Origin: Epithemia pelagica
Lineage: Eukaryota > Bacillariophyta > Bacillariophyceae > Surirellales > Surirellaceae
NCBI GenBank assembly: GCA_946965045.2
Contig: OX337238.1
Span: 3,162,001-3,226,000 of the forward strand
Length of the DNA stretch: 64,000 bases
Direction of reading: 5' to 3'
Positions 61,229 to 64,000 of the stretch are shown here, one piece after another. A program made the translations under genes and the position numbers. The notes beneath the pieces were generated by a model. That model was not told the DNA's origin, did not search any database, and saw only the letters and a list, made by a program, of their open reading frames with translations. Numbering within the stretch: position 1 is the stretch's first letter; every line of letters begins with the position of its first letter.

Positions 61229-62548
61229 TATACTTCACAATGGACCAAAGCTTGCTCGTCCCCTCGCTGTGGTGAATGGGTGGCCAGGCACATTATGAAC
61301 TTGAACTGAAACAACGATACAGGGAACTACCACTTGTTGGATGCTCCCAACGCAACCAACCTGACGCAAACGTATTGAGAGTACAACATCCTTCCGTTCG
61401 TGTTTGAGATTTTGTTGCAGCATCACCCAACAGGAATGGATGGCACTCACGGGCGAGAGCGCCATGGTTGCCAATCTGGACGCAGCAAACAAAACAAAAG
61501 GCACGCTCAAGTCCTTGTCGACGATCCATGCATCGTTCCGTGTCCATTCGACATAAAGAGGGCGCAGTTGGCATGACAGCGACATGGTTCCTATTTTCTC
61601 CACCGATAGCAGCACCACTATTCCAAGGTGGCAGGGTCATTCTGGTGTGTTTCACAATACCCTGGATATTGTCGTTGCGAATGGTCGCTGTTGTTTGTTC
61701 TTCTTGTCTGGACTCCATGTACTGCTCAGCGGCACAGCGCTTCTTCGTGCCAATCCAGTCATTCTTGTGGACCGGATCCGGTTCCTCGAGGTTCATTCAT
61801 ATGGGTAATCGATGTGGAAGCGGGTAGTCTTTGAGGTACTATATATGTCGATTCCCATGATTCTCATGAGCCACACGATTCGACGGGTTTTGTACCCACA
61901 CAGGACACCACTCAGGAGCCGTTCAATGCTTGCTTTATGAGCACTGACCTTTCCGTTGTATAGAGTCCTTGGTGTGAGACGTTACTCTTGGACCCGAACC
62001 CCCGTTTGGCCAACGACGAGCTCACCCTCTCTGCCGGTCGTAATAGGTTTGACAAGTGTGCTTTGTCCCCTACTGAGAACAACGAAACTTGTACAAACAG
62101 GAGACACGCCGTTCCATGCCGTTCCATGCCGTTCCTCTCGATCCGTCAAAAACTGCTTGAATTGTCTTCCAACCGTCTCTCATTCTCGTTGCAAAAGATG
62201 GATGGAACTCACATCGTATGAAACACAAACTAATCAGGAATCACCACAACACAAAAGTGAGAGTCATGAACGACACTCCAAGTTGGACAGAACTGAAAAA
62301 CACTAGTAGCAGCATACCGTTTTGCGACTGCCTCTCGTTTTCATTGCACTGTACTGTTGTTCGAGGTGTCATGAGGAATGCCCAAAGAGGAATGATTCGG
62401 AAGCGAACGCGCGTTCTCTGTAGGACTTTCTTTGAAGATTGGTGACCATAAGAGGGGCGAGAATCCAACCATCCTGCTTGCCAAAAGGACAACAAAAACC
62501 CAGAATATTGTGGCCCTCGCTGATTCCAAACGCACTGTGTTTCTCGGC
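61229..62548. repeat. Near-identical spacer duplicate, copy B (1.3 kb)
   Basis: Partner of 57483-58802. Beyond 62548 similarity continues with more mismatches to about 62630 and then ends, marking the right boundary of the tandem array. Confidence 0.9.
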
Positions 62549-63213
62549 GTGCTCTCCGCGCACGCCACTATGTGCTCGCTGGTATCATCGGTCGCGCTTC
62601 TTTCTACTTCCGAATCCTGCACTACTTTATTTATATCTAACCTTATCCAATACGAGCGGTTCTCGTAACACTTCGCGCGCACGTCTCTCCAAGACCACGA
62701 CCAGATACTTTCAGAGACTCGTGACGTCACTATGAAGCAAACTGTGAGAAGCCTAATTTGTTAAATATAAGCTCGTCACATGATCGACCATGGCCTTTTC
62801 CGACCGTCTTGCTATTGAATGCCAATTTTGGCCCCAAAACGGATGCTCTACTGCTGTTGTAAGCCTAAGAAACCTTTCTACATAGAGCATAGAAGTCGTG
62901 TCAACCGTTACAACAGAAGCAGATGCCAAGAAATCGGATGTAAACGACCCAATATTGTCGAGACTCCACTGTTCGCCAAAATATGAGCAAATTTTCATTT
63001 TCCACAACTCGTCCACCTCGCCAGGAACATTCAAACTCTACAGATGTGAATAGAGCATAAACCTTGGTCGCATTTCAATCATCCGTTCCAAAGTGTTTTT
63101 TTATATTCACAACGTCTCTTTTCTTGGTAATTGATGTCAATGGATGAGGTGCTATTTGTCTCGTAAACACTCTCCATTACAAACCAGGTCGAGAGTTGAA
63201 CACCCAAGAGACA
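62549..63213. other. Boundary of the kelch array and upstream of the edge gene
   Basis: After 62640 the sequence is unique within the window. A minus-strand frame at 62753-63034 (internal ATG only) encodes a soluble-looking segment (MKICSYFGEQWSLDNIGSF) with no family match; it may be a remnant. No other gene. Confidence 0.4.
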
Positions 63214-64000
63214 ATGGCTGGTACGAGACAGCGTAAGAAGACGGAGAAAGACTCTCAAGCCGCTCCAAAGAATCGAAAAGGACAACGTGGTACGAAGACG
63301 CCACCGCTCGTAAACTCCCCCTCTCCGAACAAGAAGAAACAGAAGGTACACCGTGCGAGAAGATGCAACATGAAGCAACCGTCCCCAAATCTCCAAACCC
63401 GTAGTAAACGCAAGGAGTCAGGTGTCACCTGTGCAAACAACACAGTTGAATCGGATCGCTTAGCCAAAGTGATTGCGGACTTTAAAGACAGCAAGAAGAA
63501 GCCTTGTTCAGTCTTTGGTCTTGATAGGAGACAGCGATACCGAGATTACTTCTTCTGTTTTGAATGTCACGAGGCCGATACCCGCGAGCAACTCTATCCT
63601 AATCTCGTCACCAACAGAAAAGCAGAACGTGGGGCGTACACTTGTACTGCCAACCATAAGAACATGATCCATCCAACTGATAAGGTCAAGGTGATTGTCA
63701 AAAGGAAAAATCTTCGAGCAACCACCAAAACAATCAAGGAGAATATAGTTGCCAAACTCGAAGATCGATCTTCCAAGAAACATGATGACGACACAAAGTC
63801 CCCCCCAGCCCAGTCTTCAAATGGCGACGACCCTGGGGAATCCTCCAAACCAATGTCCCCAAGGGCACGAAAGTGCCTCAAAAAATACTTACACAAGACG
63901 AGCAAGTCCAAAACCATTGGCTTCACGAGCACCATCCAAGACAAAACCAAGGACCCACCCAAGGAATCGACCTCTGTCAATGAGATTACCACCATGCAGG
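63214..64000 (+). CDS. Lysine-rich protein of unknown function, cut by the window edge
   Basis: Not recognised. The frame opens at ATG 63214 (MAGTRQRKKTEKDSQAAPKN) and stays open for 262 codons to the edge. The N-terminal 70 residues are very basic and would fit nuclear or nucleolar targeting. A segment near 105-155 has paired Cys and His residues (YFFCFECHEADTREQ, then AYTCTANHKNMIHP), which might bind zinc. The rest is Lys/Ser/Asp-rich, including KCLKKYLHKTSKSKT. It could be a host protein or the N-terminal part of a transposon-encoded protein; the sequence beyond the edge would decide. Confidence 0.55.
   Translation, partial: MAGTRQRKKTEKDSQAAPKNRKGQRGTKTPPLVNSPSPNKKKQKVHRARRCNMKQPSPNLQTRSKRKESGVTCANNTVESDRLAKVIADFKDSKKKPCSVFGLDRRQRYRDYFFCFECHEADTREQLYPNLVTNRKAERGAYTCTANHKNMIHPTDKVKVIVKRKNLRATTKTIKENIVAKLEDRSSKKHDDDTKSPPAQSSNGDDPGESSKPMSPRARKCLKKYLHKTSKSKTIGFTSTIQDKTKDPPKESTSVNEITTMQ

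Noticed and set aside
1-64000. Bacterial or viral contamination as source of the window
   Set aside because: Spliceosomal introns, SmD3, NOP10, CDC14 and the diatom silicon transporter are spread over the window and interleaved with the unusual families.

Overview
The window is nuclear DNA of a diatom, probably a raphid pennate one. The strongest evidence is a complete silicon transporter at 3357-5105, with paired EGxQ and GRQ motifs and a CMLD motif. Short spliceosomal introns, a plastid presequence with a phenylalanine-type cleavage motif, a DUF6824 protein and a diatom-style LINE fragment agree with this. I cannot name the species. Only genes with introns, ATG starts and family support are called; most other open frames here are shadows.

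Layout. 1-970 is a decaying 193-bp minisatellite. 1-10 kb holds housekeeping and cell-wall related genes: a Golgi-type sulfotransferase (-), the silicon transporter (+), the spliceosomal protein SmD3 (+), the snoRNP protein NOP10 (-, two exons) and a large secreted Ig-like-repeat protein (-). 10.5-16 kb is gene-poor. It contains an inverted segmental copy of the NOP10 locus carrying a dead NOP10, then a higher-order tandem repeat built from long hairpins at 12-13 kb.

15.8-28.6 kb is the most unusual part. A three-gene block (EF-hand membrane protein, secreted right-handed beta-helix protein, peroxiredoxin) occurs twice in direct orientation, and a third beta-helix gene lies on the opposite strand. 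The copies carry deletions, frameshifts, a nonsense codon after a signal peptide and one peroxiredoxin/beta-helix chimera. Two peroxiredoxin genes are intact: one has a plastid presequence, the other has lost it and taken its start codon from a short relocated segment. A promoter module with TGACGTCA (CRE/bZIP) sites lies between the peroxiredoxin copies and is tandemly duplicated before the plastid gene.

28.6-47 kb holds single-copy genes: an NTF2/SnoaL-like secreted protein, spermidine synthase, a DUF6824 protein, a two-exon glutamine-rich protein, a CDC14 phosphatase with three exons, a small two-exon membrane protein and a third EF-hand paralogue. A 31-bp terminal-inverted-repeat element sits at 40.6-41.2 kb. 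47.5-62.6 kb is a four-copy tandem array of kelch-like genes, all on the minus strand, with repeated spacers. The fourth copy is broken by one in-frame stop, a LINE tail lies between copies 2 and 3, and about 1.3 kb of spacer is almost identical between units 3 and 4. The window ends inside an unrecognised lysine-rich gene.

As a whole the window mixes conserved single-copy genes with fast-evolving local families that grow by direct and inverted duplication. Silicon uptake, Golgi sulfation and secreted repeat proteins could all bear on the cell wall or surface, but that link is inferred from gene type and not shown by the sequence.
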